Part shown: positions 50,702 through 59,215 of the stretch, in pieces
How positions within the stretch are numbered: the first letter of the stretch is position 1
Layout: every line of letters begins with the position of its first letter
DNA from: Spectribacter hydrogenoxidans
GTDB lineage: Bacteria > Pseudomonadota > Gammaproteobacteria > Nevskiales > Salinisphaeraceae
Length of the DNA stretch: 64,000 nt
Direction of reading: 5' to 3'
NCBI RefSeq assembly: GCF_031846275.1
Contig: NZ_JAVRIB010000001.1
Coordinates: 248,001-312,000 of the forward strand
Position numbers and translations under genes: made by a program
Notes under the pieces: model-generated
What the model saw: only the letters and a program-made list of their open reading frames with translations
Told to the model about the DNA's origin: nothing
Databases searched by the model: none

Positions 50702-51913
50702 ATGGCGGATTTTCATCAGAACGGCATCATCACCACCCTGCACCGGCTGGGCGATCGCTCGCTGGAGTCGCTGGAAAACGAACTGGTGACCTTCGGCCGC
50801 CGCCGGCCGATGACCCTGGTGCTGCCCTGCCTCTACTCCGAGCTGGAGGGCACGGCCCTGCCCCGGATTGTCGAGGCATTGCGGCAGGTGCCGTATCTGG
50901 CGGAAATCGTCATAGGCCTGGACGCCGCGGACGAGCAGCAGTTTGCCCATGCCCGCGAGTTCTTCGCCTGCCTGCCCCAGCGTCACCGCATTCTCTGGAA
51001 CGATGGTCCGCGCATGCAGGAAATCCTGCAGCAGCTCACCGACGAGGATCTGGCCCCGGCGCGGCCGGGCAAGGGCGCCAACGTCTGGCTGTGCCTGGGT
51101 TACTTCCTGGCCTCCGATCGCGGCCGCGCGCTGGCGCTGCATGACTGCGACATCGAAAGCTATACCCGCGATCTGCCTGCTCGGCTGTTCTACCCCATCG
51201 TCCACCCCAACTTCGTGTTCAAGTTCGCCAAGGGCTACTACGCCCGGGTGGCGGACGGGCGCATGCACGGCCGGGTGGCGCGGCTGTTCGTGACCCCGAT
51301 GCTGCGCGCGCTGATGGGCGTGGCGGGGCCGCTGGATTTCCTCAGCTTCATGGACAGTTTTCGCTATCCGCTGGCCGGCGAGTTCGCGATGAGCGCGGGG
51401 GTGGCGGAAACCATCCGCATTCCCGCCGACTGGGGGCTGGAAGTGGGCATTCTCGCCGAGGTTCACCGCCACTACACCGCCAACGCCGTGTGCCAGGTGG
51501 ATATCGCCGAAACCTACGAACACAAGCACCAGGAACTGTCCGCCGAGGACGCCAGCAAGGGGCTGGCCCGCATGAGCAGCGACATCGCCAAGGCGCTCTA
51601 CCGCAAGCTGGCCACCCACGGCGTGGTACTCACCCCCGAAACCATCCGCACCGTGAAGGCCATGTACCTGCGCAATGCGCTGGATTTCGTGGAGCGCTTC
51701 TACTTCGATGCTCAGATCAACGGCCTGACGCTTGACCGGCACGCCGAGGAAAAGACCGTGGAAGTGTTCGTGGAAAGCATCATCAACGCGGGCGATCAGT
51801 TCCTGGCCAATCCGATGGAAGTGCCCTTCATCCCCACCTGGAACCGGGTGCGGGCCGCGATTCCCGGCCTGCCCGCGGCGATGTACGAGGCGGTGGAGGC
51901 GGACAACGCGTGA
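50702..51913 (+). CDS. gpgS: Glucosyl-3-phosphoglycerate synthase (GT81)
   Basis: A 403-residue GT-A glycosyltransferase that joins an NDP-sugar to 3-phosphoglycerate. VLPCLYSELEGTALPRIVEAL is the nucleotide-binding start, LALHDCDIESYTRDL holds the metal-binding Asp-x-Asp, and GLEVGILAEVHRH is the acceptor region of GpgS. With the phosphatase it makes glucosylglycerate, a compatible solute used at high salt and low nitrogen. The start lies 3 bases after the phosphatase stop, so both come from one transcript. Mannosyl rather than glucosyl transfer cannot be excluded. Confidence 0.88.
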   Translation: MADFHQNGIITTLHRLGDRSLESLENELVTFGRRRPMTLVLPCLYSELEGTALPRIVEALRQVPYLAEIVIGLDAADEQQFAHAREFFACLPQRHRILWNDGPRMQEILQQLTDEDLAPARPGKGANVWLCLGYFLASDRGRALALHDCDIESYTRDLPARLFYPIVHPNFVFKFAKGYYARVADGRMHGRVARLFVTPMLRALMGVAGPLDFLSFMDSFRYPLAGEFAMSAGVAETIRIPADWGLEVGILAEVHRHYTANAVCQVDIAETYEHKHQELSAEDASKGLARMSSDIAKALYRKLATHGVVLTPETIRTVKAMYLRNALDFVERFYFDAQINGLTLDRHAEEKTVEVFVESIINAGDQFLANPMEVPFIPTWNRVRAAIPGLPAAMYEAVEADNA

Positions 51914-52006
51914 CCATGCTCCGTCTTTGACACCCATCGCGGGACGTGATTAATTGCCGAGTGGGGGTGTCGACATCGTTGTTGTAAATCTGCCAGAGGC
52001 TGCGTC

Positions 52007-53551
52007 ATGACCGATGCCCACCCGGCCGTTCGGCCCCCCACCGCCGCGGCGATCGAGGATATCGCCCGCCGCTATCGACTCGATCTGTCGGCCGAGGATG
52101 TGGCCGGCTTTCTGGGCCTGATGGCCGGCCCCCTGGCCTCGTTCGACCGCATCGACCAGCTCACGGCGCCGGCCGCGATCAATCGCTATCCGCGCACGCC
52201 GGGCTACCGGCCGCAGCCGGAGGACAATCCCCTCAACGCCTGGTACTGGAAGAGCGAGATTCCCGGCGCCGAATCCGGGCCGCTGGCCGGCCGCACGCTG
52301 GCGGTCAAGGACAACGTCTGCGTGGCCGGCGTGCCGATGATGAACGGCACCCGTGCCCTCGAGGGTTATGTGCCGGATGCCGACGCCACCGTGGTCACCC
52401 GGGTGCTCGACGCCGGGGCCACCATTCTCGGCAAGTCGGTGTGTGAAAGCCTGTGCTTTTCCGGCGGCAGCCACACCAACGACACCGGCCCGGTGCGCAA
52501 CCCGCATGACCCCACCCGCACCAGCGGCGGTTCCTCGGCAGGTAGTGGCGCGCTGGTGGCCGCCGGCGAGGTGGACATGGCCATAGGCGGCGATCAGGGC
52601 GGCTCGGTGCGCATGCCGGCCAGCTGGTGCGGTATCTACGGCCTCAAGCCGACCTGGGGACTGGTGCCGTACACCGGCGCGTTTCCGATCGAGATCACTC
52701 TCGACCATCTGGGACCGATGGCTGCCACGACCGCCGACGTGGCATTACTGCTTGAGGTTCTCGCCGGGCCGGACGGGCTGGATCCGCGCCAGTCGGCGCA
52801 GCTTGCCCCGGCCGGCTACCGCAAGGCGCTGACCGGCGATGCCGAGGGCCTGCGTATCGGCATCGTCAGCGAGGGATTCGGCTGGGCAGGCGCCTCGGAA
52901 GACGACGTGGACGAGGCCGTGCGCGTTGCCGCCGGTCGCTTCGCCGATCTTGGCGCCAGCGTCACCGAGGTCTCCGTGCCCTGGCACCGGGACGGCATCC
53001 ACCTGTTCAACGGCATCGCCTTTGAGGGGGCCACCAAGCTGATGGTGGAAGGCAACAGCATGGGCACCAACTGGAAGGGTGAGTACAACGTCGGCCTGCT
53101 GGACGCCTTTGCCCGCGGCCGCCTGACCCGGGCTGACGACCTGTCCGAAACCGTCAAGCTGGTGACGCTGCTGGGTCAGTACCTGCAGGATCGCTACCAC
53201 GGCCGCTACTATGCCAAGAGCCGCAATCTGGCGCGCTCGCTGGAGGCGGCCTACGACGCGGCACTGGTGGACTGCGATCTGCTGGTCATGCCTACCCTGC
53301 CGATGAAGGCCACGCTGATCCCGCCCGGTGATGCACCACGCGAGGAGGTCATCGGCCGGGCGCTGGAAATGGTGCCCAACACCGCCCCCTTCGACGTCAC
53401 CGGCCATCCGGCGATGAGTCTGCCCTGTGCGGTGGCCGACGGGCTGCCCGTTGGCATGATGCTGATCGGCCGCAAGGGCGAGGAGGCCACCATCCTGCGG
53501 GCCTCCGACGCTTTCGAGCGGGGCGTGTTCGCCCGCCCGGTGCCGGCATGA
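52007..53551 (+). CDS. Amidase of the amidase-signature family
   Basis: A 514-residue amidase that hydrolyses the amide made by nitrile hydratase to the acid and ammonia. The AS triad is Lys101 (LAVKDN), the cis-Ser of GGSSAGSG (176-177) and the nucleophile Ser200 (GGDQGGSVRMPAS). An N-terminal helical extension of about 90 residues is like those of nitrile-hydratase-linked amidases. Its stop overlaps the start of the beta-subunit gene (ATGA). It is the first gene of the operon. Confidence 0.95.
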   Translation: MTDAHPAVRPPTAAAIEDIARRYRLDLSAEDVAGFLGLMAGPLASFDRIDQLTAPAAINRYPRTPGYRPQPEDNPLNAWYWKSEIPGAESGPLAGRTLAVKDNVCVAGVPMMNGTRALEGYVPDADATVVTRVLDAGATILGKSVCESLCFSGGSHTNDTGPVRNPHDPTRTSGGSSAGSGALVAAGEVDMAIGGDQGGSVRMPASWCGIYGLKPTWGLVPYTGAFPIEITLDHLGPMAATTADVALLLEVLAGPDGLDPRQSAQLAPAGYRKALTGDAEGLRIGIVSEGFGWAGASEDDVDEAVRVAAGRFADLGASVTEVSVPWHRDGIHLFNGIAFEGATKLMVEGNSMGTNWKGEYNVGLLDAFARGRLTRADDLSETVKLVTLLGQYLQDRYHGRYYAKSRNLARSLEAAYDAALVDCDLLVMPTLPMKATLIPPGDAPREEVIGRALEMVPNTAPFDVTGHPAMSLPCAVADGLPVGMMLIGRKGEEATILRASDAFERGVFARPVPA

Positions 53552-54234
53552 ACGGCGTCCACGACATGGGTGGCCTGCACGGTTTCGGGCCGATCCGGCC
53601 GGAGACCGGCGAACCGGTCTTCCACCAGGCCTGGGAGCAGGACGTGTTCGCCTCCGTGATCGCCCTGATGGCCCAGGGCGTCTACAACCTGGATGAATTC
53701 CGGCACGCCGTGGAACGCATCGGCGCGGCCCATTACCTGGACAGTTCCTACTACGATCACTGGCTGTCCGCCGCCGAACTCGTGCTGTGCGAGAAGGGCG
53801 TGATCGACCAGACCGAACTCGACCGGCGCATCGCCGAGATCAAGGCCGACCCGGATGCCCATGCCCGGCCGCCCGCGGGCGGCGAGGACCCACTGGCCGA
53901 GGCTCTGACGCAGGGGCTGCAGGCAGGCCTGCCGGCCCATCGGGAAGTCGCGGCCGGGCCCCGCTTCGCCGTGGGCGACCGGGTGGTTACCAACAACCTG
54001 CAGCCGGCCGGGCATATCCGCCTGCCGGCCTACGTGCGCGACAAGCCGGGGGTGGTGGTCATGACCCACGGCGCCCACGTCCTGCCGGACACCCACGCTC
54101 ACGACGGCGACGAGTCGCCCGCGCATCTCTACACCGTGCGCTTCGATGGCGAACGGGTGTGGGGCGAGGCTGGCGCCGACCGACCGGCCGCGAACCACGT
54201 CGATCTGTGGGAACCCTATCTGTCACCCGCCTGA
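53548..54234 (+). CDS. nthB: Nitrile hydratase subunit beta
   Basis: The non-metal subunit of nitrile hydratase. 228 residues: begins MNGVHDMGGLHGFGPI, the near-invariant beta N-terminus, followed by FHQAWEQDVFA, then a C-terminal SH3-like barrel with GDRVVTNNLQPAGHIRLPAYVRDKPGVVV and HLYTVRFDGERVWG. It precedes alpha by 12 bases, the gene order usual for cobalt-type enzymes. Some residues of the N-terminal half recur in the activator protein at 55016. Confidence 0.96.
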   Translation: MNGVHDMGGLHGFGPIRPETGEPVFHQAWEQDVFASVIALMAQGVYNLDEFRHAVERIGAAHYLDSSYYDHWLSAAELVLCEKGVIDQTELDRRIAEIKADPDAHARPPAGGEDPLAEALTQGLQAGLPAHREVAAGPRFAVGDRVVTNNLQPAGHIRLPAYVRDKPGVVVMTHGAHVLPDTHAHDGDESPAHLYTVRFDGERVWGEAGADRPAANHVDLWEPYLSPA

Positions 54235-54246
54235 AGGCAAGCCTCG

Positions 54247-54864
54247 ATGAGCGATCACCATCACGACCACGGCCATCATCCGCATCCGATCAGCGACGTT
54301 CAGGCCCGCGCCCGGGCGCTGGAATCCCTGCTGCGGGACAAGGGTCTGCTGACCCCGGGCGCCGTCGACACCTTGGTGTCGGCCTACGAACAGGACATCG
54401 GCCCGCTCAACGGCGCGAAGGTGGTGGCTCGGGCCTGGACCGACCCCGATTACAAGCAGCGGTTGCTGGCCGACGGGCCGGATGCAATCCGTGAGCTGGG
54501 ATTCGGCGGCCTGCAGGGCGAGCACATGGTGGTGGTCGAGAACACGCCCGAGGTGCACAACGTGGTGGTGTGCACCCTGTGCTCCTGCTATCCGTGGCCG
54601 GTGCTGGGCCTGCCGCCGGTCTGGTACAAGTCGGCGCCCTACCGTTCCCGCGTGGTGCGCGAGCCGCGGGCGGTGCTGGCCGAATTCGGCACCGAGTTGG
54701 ACGCGGATGTGGCCATCCGGGTCTGGGACTCCAGTGCCGAGATCCGTTATCTGGTGTTGCCGGAGCGGCCGGCCGGGACCGAGCATTTGAGCGAGGACGA
54801 ACTGGCCGGGCTTGTCACTCGCGACGCCATGATCGGTGTTCAGAAGGTCGAGGCGCCGGCATGA
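54247..54864 (+). CDS. nthA: Nitrile hydratase subunit alpha, cobalt type
   Basis: The metal-binding subunit that hydrates nitriles to amides. 205 residues; the claw VVCTLCSCYPWP (Cys109, Cys112, Cys114) has Thr between the first Cys and Leu, the mark of cobalt rather than iron enzymes. The N-terminus is very His-rich (HHHDHGHHPHP, 4-14), which may hold metal for insertion. The C-terminal 15 codons and the stop region are copied again 155 bp downstream, see the repeat at 54818-55020. Confidence 0.97.
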   Translation: MSDHHHDHGHHPHPISDVQARARALESLLRDKGLLTPGAVDTLVSAYEQDIGPLNGAKVVARAWTDPDYKQRLLADGPDAIRELGFGGLQGEHMVVVENTPEVHNVVVCTLCSCYPWPVLGLPPVWYKSAPYRSRVVREPRAVLAEFGTELDADVAIRVWDSSAEIRYLVLPERPAGTEHLSEDELAGLVTRDAMIGVQKVEAPA

Positions 54865-55020
54865 CGCCGAATCAGCAGATGAAGTCGGTCTTTCGGTGGC
54901 ATGGCGCGATCATGGCGGCGCCGACTCGCGACGCTAGGATCCCCACGCTTCGCGCGGGGCCCCTCCACGCTGCTCGCGGCGCCATGATCGGTGTGCGAAA
55001 GGTCGAGGCGCCGGTGTGAC
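54818..55020. repeat. Duplicated nthA 3' end flanking a hairpin-bearing insert
   Basis: The 48 bases at 54818-54865, covering the end of nthA, recur at 54973-55020 with about 43 identities, offset by exactly 155. Between them is a short GC-rich segment with inverse copies of CGATCATGGCGGCGCC-like sequence and the hairpin CCCCACGC-TTCG-CGCGGGG. The second copy runs into the GTG start of the activator gene. It looks like a small duplication or insertion that pushed the activator away from alpha. Confidence 0.75.
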
Positions 55021-55363
55021 TCAGGCATCGTCGATCGACGACAGCATCGCGCAAATGCGAGGCGAGGCAGCCCTGCCGCGCGCCAACGGCGAGCTGGTGT
55101 TCGAGGATCCCTGGCAGGGGCGGGTGTTCGGTATCGCGGTGCAGCTGCACCAGGAAGGGCGTTACGACTGGGCGGCCTTCCAGCAGCGGCTGATCGACGA
55201 GATCGCCGCCAGCGGGGACCAGGATCGCAGTGCCAGCGATTACTACGGCCACTGGCTGGCCGCGCTCGAACGACTGGCGATCGAGCAGGGATTGGTCGAT
55301 GCCGATGAACTCGCGCAACGGGTGGATGACTACCGCCACGGGCGCCGGGACGAGGTCTTCTAG
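55016..55363 (+). CDS. Nitrile hydratase accessory (activator) protein
   Basis: A 115-residue protein homologous to the N-terminal half of the beta subunit, as are the P14K/NhlE-type activators that carry the alpha subunit during cobalt insertion. FEDPWQGRVFGIAVQLHQEGRYDWAAFQQRLIDEI and YYGHWLAALERLAIEQGLV match that fold. The GTG start sits in the second copy of the duplicated nthA end; before the duplication its start probably overlapped the nthA stop. GTG and lost overlap may lower its synthesis. Confidence 0.88.
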   Translation: MTQASSIDDSIAQMRGEAALPRANGELVFEDPWQGRVFGIAVQLHQEGRYDWAAFQQRLIDEIAASGDQDRSASDYYGHWLAALERLAIEQGLVDADELAQRVDDYRHGRRDEVF

Positions 55364-55373
55364 GGAGCACCTG

Positions 55374-55985
55374 ATGGGAATGTCGAGAATCGCTGCGGCC
55401 ACTTTACCGGCCCTCTGCCTGCTGGCGTCGCCGGCGTTCGCGCATCACATGGAGTCGGGCCAGACGCCCACCGGGGCGCTGGCAGGTCTGCTGTCCGGTC
55501 TCGGCCATCCGCTGATCGGCTGGGACCATGCGCTGCTCCTGCTGGCGGTCGGACTGCTGGCGGCGGTCACCGGGGCGGTTCGCGCAATGCCTGCGGCGTT
55601 CGTGCTGACGGTGACGGTGGGTGTGGCGGTTCAGTACACGCTCCCGGGCCTGCCGGTGCTGCCCTGGCTGGCGCCCGCGACGGTGCTGGCGGTGGCGGCG
55701 GGCATGCTCGCGCGGCCGGGTACGCCGCCGTCGCTCTGGATTGCAGTGATCACGGTCGCCGGGCTGATTCACGGCCAGGCCTACGCCCAGGCCATCGTCG
55801 GCGCCGAGCCCACCCCGCTGGCCGCCTATCTGCTCGGGCTGGCGCTGGTCCAGACGGCTCTGACCGTTGCCCTGGCGCTGCTCCTGCGGCGCGTGCCGGG
55901 GCTGGTAGCACGGGCCGGTGGCCTGCTGCGCGCGGCCGGGGCCGGCATGCTCGGGCTCGCTGCCGTCCTGCTGGCGACGAGCTAG
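55374..55985 (+). CDS. HupE/UreJ-family metal (Co/Ni) transporter
   Basis: A 203-residue membrane protein with a signal peptide (TLPALCLLASPAFA), a mature N-terminus HHMESG, and about six helices. HPLIGWDHALLLLAVGLLA and GLIHGQAYAQ are the metal-binding signatures of HupE/UreJ proteins, known for nickel and cobalt uptake. GGAG lies 6 bases before the ATG at 55374, and the gene follows the nitrile hydratase activator by 10 bases. In a Co-type nitrile hydratase operon it is most simply the cobalt importer (inference). Confidence 0.88.
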   Translation: MGMSRIAAATLPALCLLASPAFAHHMESGQTPTGALAGLLSGLGHPLIGWDHALLLLAVGLLAAVTGAVRAMPAAFVLTVTVGVAVQYTLPGLPVLPWLAPATVLAVAAGMLARPGTPPSLWIAVITVAGLIHGQAYAQAIVGAEPTPLAAYLLGLALVQTALTVALALLLRRVPGLVARAGGLLRAAGAGMLGLAAVLLATS

Positions 55986-55994
55986 AAACTGGCG

Positions 55995-57194
55995 ATGGCC
56001 GGCCCGCTGGCGGGCGTTCGCGTTGTTGATCTGACGGCCATGGTGTCGGGCCCGCTCGGCACCATGTGGCTGGCCGACCAGGGCGCGGACGTGATCAAGA
56101 TCGAGCGCCCGGACACCGGCGACTACACCCGGCTGGCGCCCAACCAGCGCCACGGCTTCTCCGCGGGCTTTCTGAACAACAACCGCAACAAGCGCTCGCT
56201 GGCGCTGGATCTGAGCCAGCCGGCCGGGCGCGAGGTGCTCCTGCGGCTGGTTCGCGAGGCCGATGTATTCGTGCAGAACTTCCGCCCCGGCGTGATCGAG
56301 CGCATGGGCCTGGGTGAGGATGTCATCCGCCAGCACGCGCCGGACATTATTTATACCTCGGTCAGCGGCTTCGGCTTCACCGGCCCGTATGCCGCCAAGC
56401 CGGTCTACGATCCGCTGATCCAGGCCCTGTCCGGCCTGGCCACGGTGCAGGCCGGATCGGACCAGGCCCGGCCGCGCCTGGTGCGCACTATTCTTCCCGA
56501 CAAACTGACCGGCGTGGTCATGGCCCAGGCGGTGAGCGCCGCACTGTTCGCCCGCGAACGCGGGGCACCGGGCCAGCATGTGCGGGTGTCGATGCTCGAC
56601 GCGGTGATCGCGTTCCTGTGGAGCTCGGACATGGCCAGCCAGACATTTGCCGAGGGCGATATCCCGCAGGCCGAGGCCGCCAGCTTCATCGACCTGATCT
56701 ACGAAACCGCGGACGGCGGGCACATCAGCGTGGCGGTACAGACCGATCGGGAATGGGAAGCTCTCACCCGGGCCCTGGGGACGCCCGAGTGGCTGGATGA
56801 TCCCCGCTTTGCCACGCCGGCGCTGCGCCACGAGAACATCGACGAGCGTCTGGCGATGACACAGGAAGAACTGCGCAAACGCGGGGCGGACGACTGGCTC
56901 GAACGCCTGGCGGCCGAGGGCGTTCCCTGCGCCCCGGTGCTGACCCGCAGCCAGCTGCTGGACCATCCGCAGATCGCGGCCAATGCGATCGTCGTCGAAA
57001 GCGACCATCCCCACGCGGGCCCGTTGCGCCAGGCACGGACCCCGGCTGGCTTTTCGGCCACGCCGGCGGAATGTTTCAAAGGGGCGCCGTCACTGGGTGC
57101 GGATACCCGGACGGTGCTGGCAGAACTGGGTTACGGCGACGACGCAATCGAGTCGCTGGTATCGGCCGGTACGGTCGGGGTGCCGCAGCGTTAG
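55995..57194 (+). CDS. CaiB/BaiF family CoA-transferase
   Basis: A 399-residue family III CoA-transferase. LAGVRVVDLTAMVSGPLGTMWLADQGADVIKIE is the family start, RNKRSLALDLSQPAGREVLLRLV and VSGFGFTGPYA follow, and VSMLDAVIAFLW carries the catalytic Asp region. It transfers CoA between carboxylic acids. It is 9 bases after hupE and is the last gene before a terminator, so it may activate the acid released by the amidase (inference). The specific acid is unknown. Confidence 0.9.
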   Translation: MAGPLAGVRVVDLTAMVSGPLGTMWLADQGADVIKIERPDTGDYTRLAPNQRHGFSAGFLNNNRNKRSLALDLSQPAGREVLLRLVREADVFVQNFRPGVIERMGLGEDVIRQHAPDIIYTSVSGFGFTGPYAAKPVYDPLIQALSGLATVQAGSDQARPRLVRTILPDKLTGVVMAQAVSAALFARERGAPGQHVRVSMLDAVIAFLWSSDMASQTFAEGDIPQAEAASFIDLIYETADGGHISVAVQTDREWEALTRALGTPEWLDDPRFATPALRHENIDERLAMTQEELRKRGADDWLERLAAEGVPCAPVLTRSQLLDHPQIAANAIVVESDHPHAGPLRQARTPAGFSATPAECFKGAPSLGADTRTVLAELGYGDDAIESLVSAGTVGVPQR

Positions 57195-57218
57195 TTATTA
57201 CTGGCGCACTCTTTTGTC

Positions 57219-57247
57219 AGGCGGCCCTACGCGAGGTCGCCTTTGTT
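57219..57247 (+). terminator. Intrinsic terminator after the nitrile hydratase operon
   Basis: AGGCGGCC (57219-57226) pairs with GGTCGCCT (57235-57242), one G-T wobble, with an 8-base loop, followed by TTGTTT. It is 24 bases after the CoA-transferase stop. Confidence 0.7.
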
Positions 57248-57310
57248 TGTAGGCGGGCTTCAGGCCACCGCCGCCGCAAGTATCCCCTCTTCCCGATGAT
57301 TGCGCGGGCG

Positions 57311-58492
57311 TCAGAGCCTGACGTCGATCTTCTCGGTCACGCCCCGCGCCGCGGCCCGCGCCGCCTCCAGGCTGTCGCCCCGTGCCAGCCCCACCCCCAT
57401 GCGGCGCTCGCCGGCCACCGCGGGCTTGCCGAACAGCCGCAGTTCCGTGTCCGGTTGCGCCAGGGCCGCGTCGAGATTGGCGAAGGCCGTGCGCGTGGAA
57501 TGGCCTTCGACCACCAGTGCCGCGGAAGCCGCCGGCCCGCGCGACCGGATCACCGGTACCGGCAGGCCCAGAATGGCCCGGGCGTGTAGGGCGAATTCCG
57601 ACAGATCCTGCGAGATCAGCGTGACCAGCCCGGTGTCGTGCGGCCGCGGTGACACTTCCGAGAACCATACCCGGTCGCCGGCGACGAACAGCTCCACCCC
57701 GAACAGGCCGCGTCCGCCCAGGCCGTCGGTGATCACGCGGGCCATGCGCTGCGATTCGGCCAGTGCGGCGTCGCTCATCGGCTGGGGCTGCCAGGATTCG
57801 CGGTAGTCGCCGTTGACCTGGCGATGGCCGATGGGGTCGCAGAAGCTGGTGCCGGCGCTGTGGCGCACGGTCAGCAGGGTGATTTCGTAGTCGAATTCGA
57901 CGAACCCTTCCACGATCACCCGCCCGGCGCCGGCGCGTCCGCCGCCCTGGGCGCAGGCCCAGGCCGCGTCGATGTCGGCGTCGGTGCGGATGGTGCTCTG
58001 GCCCTTGCCCGAAGACGACATCACCGGCTTGACCACGCAGGGCAGTCCCACGGTGGCCACCGCGTCGCGGTACTCGGTTTCGGTTGCCGCGAACCGGTAG
58101 GGCGAGGTCGCCAGGCCCAGTCCCTCGGCCGCCAGGCGGCGGATGCCCTCGCGGTTCATCGTCAGCGATACGGCCCGCGCGGTGGGAATGACCTGCCAGC
58201 CTTCTTTCTCCATGGCCAGCAGCGTATCGGTGGCGATGGCCTCGATTTCCGGCACGATCAGGTGCGGGCGCTCCCGCTCGATCAGATCGCGCACGGCGCT
58301 ACCGTCGAGCATGTCCAGCACTTGCGACCGGTGGGCCACCTGCATCGCCGGGGCGTCGGCATAACGGTCCGCCGCGATCACCTCGCAGCCGTAGCGCATC
58401 AGCTCGATCACCACTTCCCGGCCGAGCTCGCCGCTGCCCAGTAGCAGCACGCGGGTGGCGGTATCGGTCAGCGGGGTGCCGATAGTGGTCAT
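57311..58492 (-). CDS. purT: Formate-dependent phosphoribosylglycinamide formyltransferase
   Basis: Converts GAR to formyl-GAR with formate and ATP in purine synthesis. 393 residues, an ATP-grasp enzyme: LLLGSGELGREVVIELMRYGCEVIAADRYADAPAMQVAH, then VVKPVMSSSGKGQS and WFSEVSPRPHDTGLVTLISQ. The ATG at 58492 gives MTTIGTPLT as in E. coli PurT. PurN, the folate-dependent enzyme, is not in the window. It lies 58 bases downstream of an FKBP gene on the same strand. Confidence 0.97.
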   Translation of the reverse strand: MTTIGTPLTDTATRVLLLGSGELGREVVIELMRYGCEVIAADRYADAPAMQVAHRSQVLDMLDGSAVRDLIERERPHLIVPEIEAIATDTLLAMEKEGWQVIPTARAVSLTMNREGIRRLAAEGLGLATSPYRFAATETEYRDAVATVGLPCVVKPVMSSSGKGQSTIRTDADIDAAWACAQGGGRAGAGRVIVEGFVEFDYEITLLTVRHSAGTSFCDPIGHRQVNGDYRESWQPQPMSDAALAESQRMARVITDGLGGRGLFGVELFVAGDRVWFSEVSPRPHDTGLVTLISQDLSEFALHARAILGLPVPVIRSRGPAASAALVVEGHSTRTAFANLDAALAQPDTELRLFGKPAVAGERRMGVGLARGDSLEAARAAARGVTEKIDVRL

Positions 58493-58550
58493 GGCGATCG
58501 TCCTCGACAGCGGGCAGGGCCCGGTTGCAGGCGGCCCGTGGGCCGTGGCG

Positions 58551-59015
58551 TCAGCCGGCGATTTCGCCGTTTTCCTGTTCCTCGGGGGTGGCCTCACGCA
58601 CTTCGGCCACGGCCACGCTGAAATCCAGCGGCTGGCCGGCCAGGGCGTGATTGCCGTCCACGGTGACTTCGTCGCCCTCGATTTCCTTGACCGTCACGAT
58701 CATCGGGCCGGCGCTGGACTGGGCCTGGAAACTCATGCCGGGCTCGAGGTTGTCCACCCCCTGGAAGGCGTCCCGCGGCACGTTCTGCACCAGTTCCTCG
58801 CGGTAGGGGCCGTAGCCCTCTTCCGGGTCCACGGTGACCTGGAATTCATCGCCGGCGCTGTGGCCGGCCATGGCCTTTTCCAGACCTGGCACGATGTTGC
58901 CGTGTCCGTGCAGATAGGCCAGCGGTTCCCGGCCTTCCGAACTGTCGAGCACGGTGCCTTCCTCGTCACGAAGGGTGTAGTCGAAGGAAACGACGGTATT
59001 TTCGGCGACTTGCAT
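58551..59015 (-). CDS. SlyD-type FKBP peptidyl-prolyl isomerase
   Basis: A 154-residue isomerase/chaperone. FDYTLRDEEGTVLDSSEGREPLAYLHGHGNIVPGLEKAM is the SlyD/FkpB start; the IF insert domain (EEGYGPYREELVQNVPRDAF) is present. Unlike E. coli SlyD there is no Cys/His-rich metal tail: it ends EEQENGEIAG. It is monocistronic or co-transcribed with purT. The ATG at 59015 is used because MQVAENTVVSFDY is the normal start. Confidence 0.92.
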   Translation of the reverse strand: MQVAENTVVSFDYTLRDEEGTVLDSSEGREPLAYLHGHGNIVPGLEKAMAGHSAGDEFQVTVDPEEGYGPYREELVQNVPRDAFQGVDNLEPGMSFQAQSSAGPMIVTVKEIEGDEVTVDGNHALAGQPLDFSVAVAEVREATPEEQENGEIAG

Positions 59016-59108
59016 GCGGCCCTCGGTTTCGGGCAAATGGTCGCATAGGGTAATGGCTGACGGCGCTGGGGAACAGGGCCGGGCTGGTCAGGCCGCCGGC
59101 ATTCGGGT

Positions 59109-59136
59109 AAAAAAAGGCCGCAGGGTTGCTGCGGCC
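59109..59136 (-). terminator. Intrinsic terminator after the MerR-type gene
   Basis: GGCCGCAG (59116-59123) and CTGCGGCC (59129-59136) form a perfect 8-bp stem with a 5-base loop; in minus-strand reading it is followed by seven T residues (59109-59115 are all A). It lies 80 bases beyond the stop of the MerR-type gene. Confidence 0.93.
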
Positions 59137-59145
59137 AAGGGCAGT

Positions 59146-59189
59146 GTGATCCCGGGTCAGGTAAGAAGGGAACAAACCCCCGGGATCAC
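59146..59189. repeat. 11-bp inverted repeat in the MerR-gene 3' region
   Basis: GTGATCCCGGG (59146-59156) is repeated in inverse at 59179-59189 around a 22-base purine-rich loop. It lies between the stop of the MerR-type gene and its terminator. It is not needed for termination, so it may be an RNA structure of the 3' UTR or a protein site. Confidence 0.6.
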
Positions 59190-59215
59190 GGGCGGGACTG
59201 GATGACCGGTTCGCG

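Noticed and set aside
54861..55019. A 52-codon frame between nthA and the activator gene
   Set aside because: It arises from the duplicated nthA end and the insert; the last residues copy the alpha subunit tail. No evidence that it is a real gene; reported as part of the repeat.
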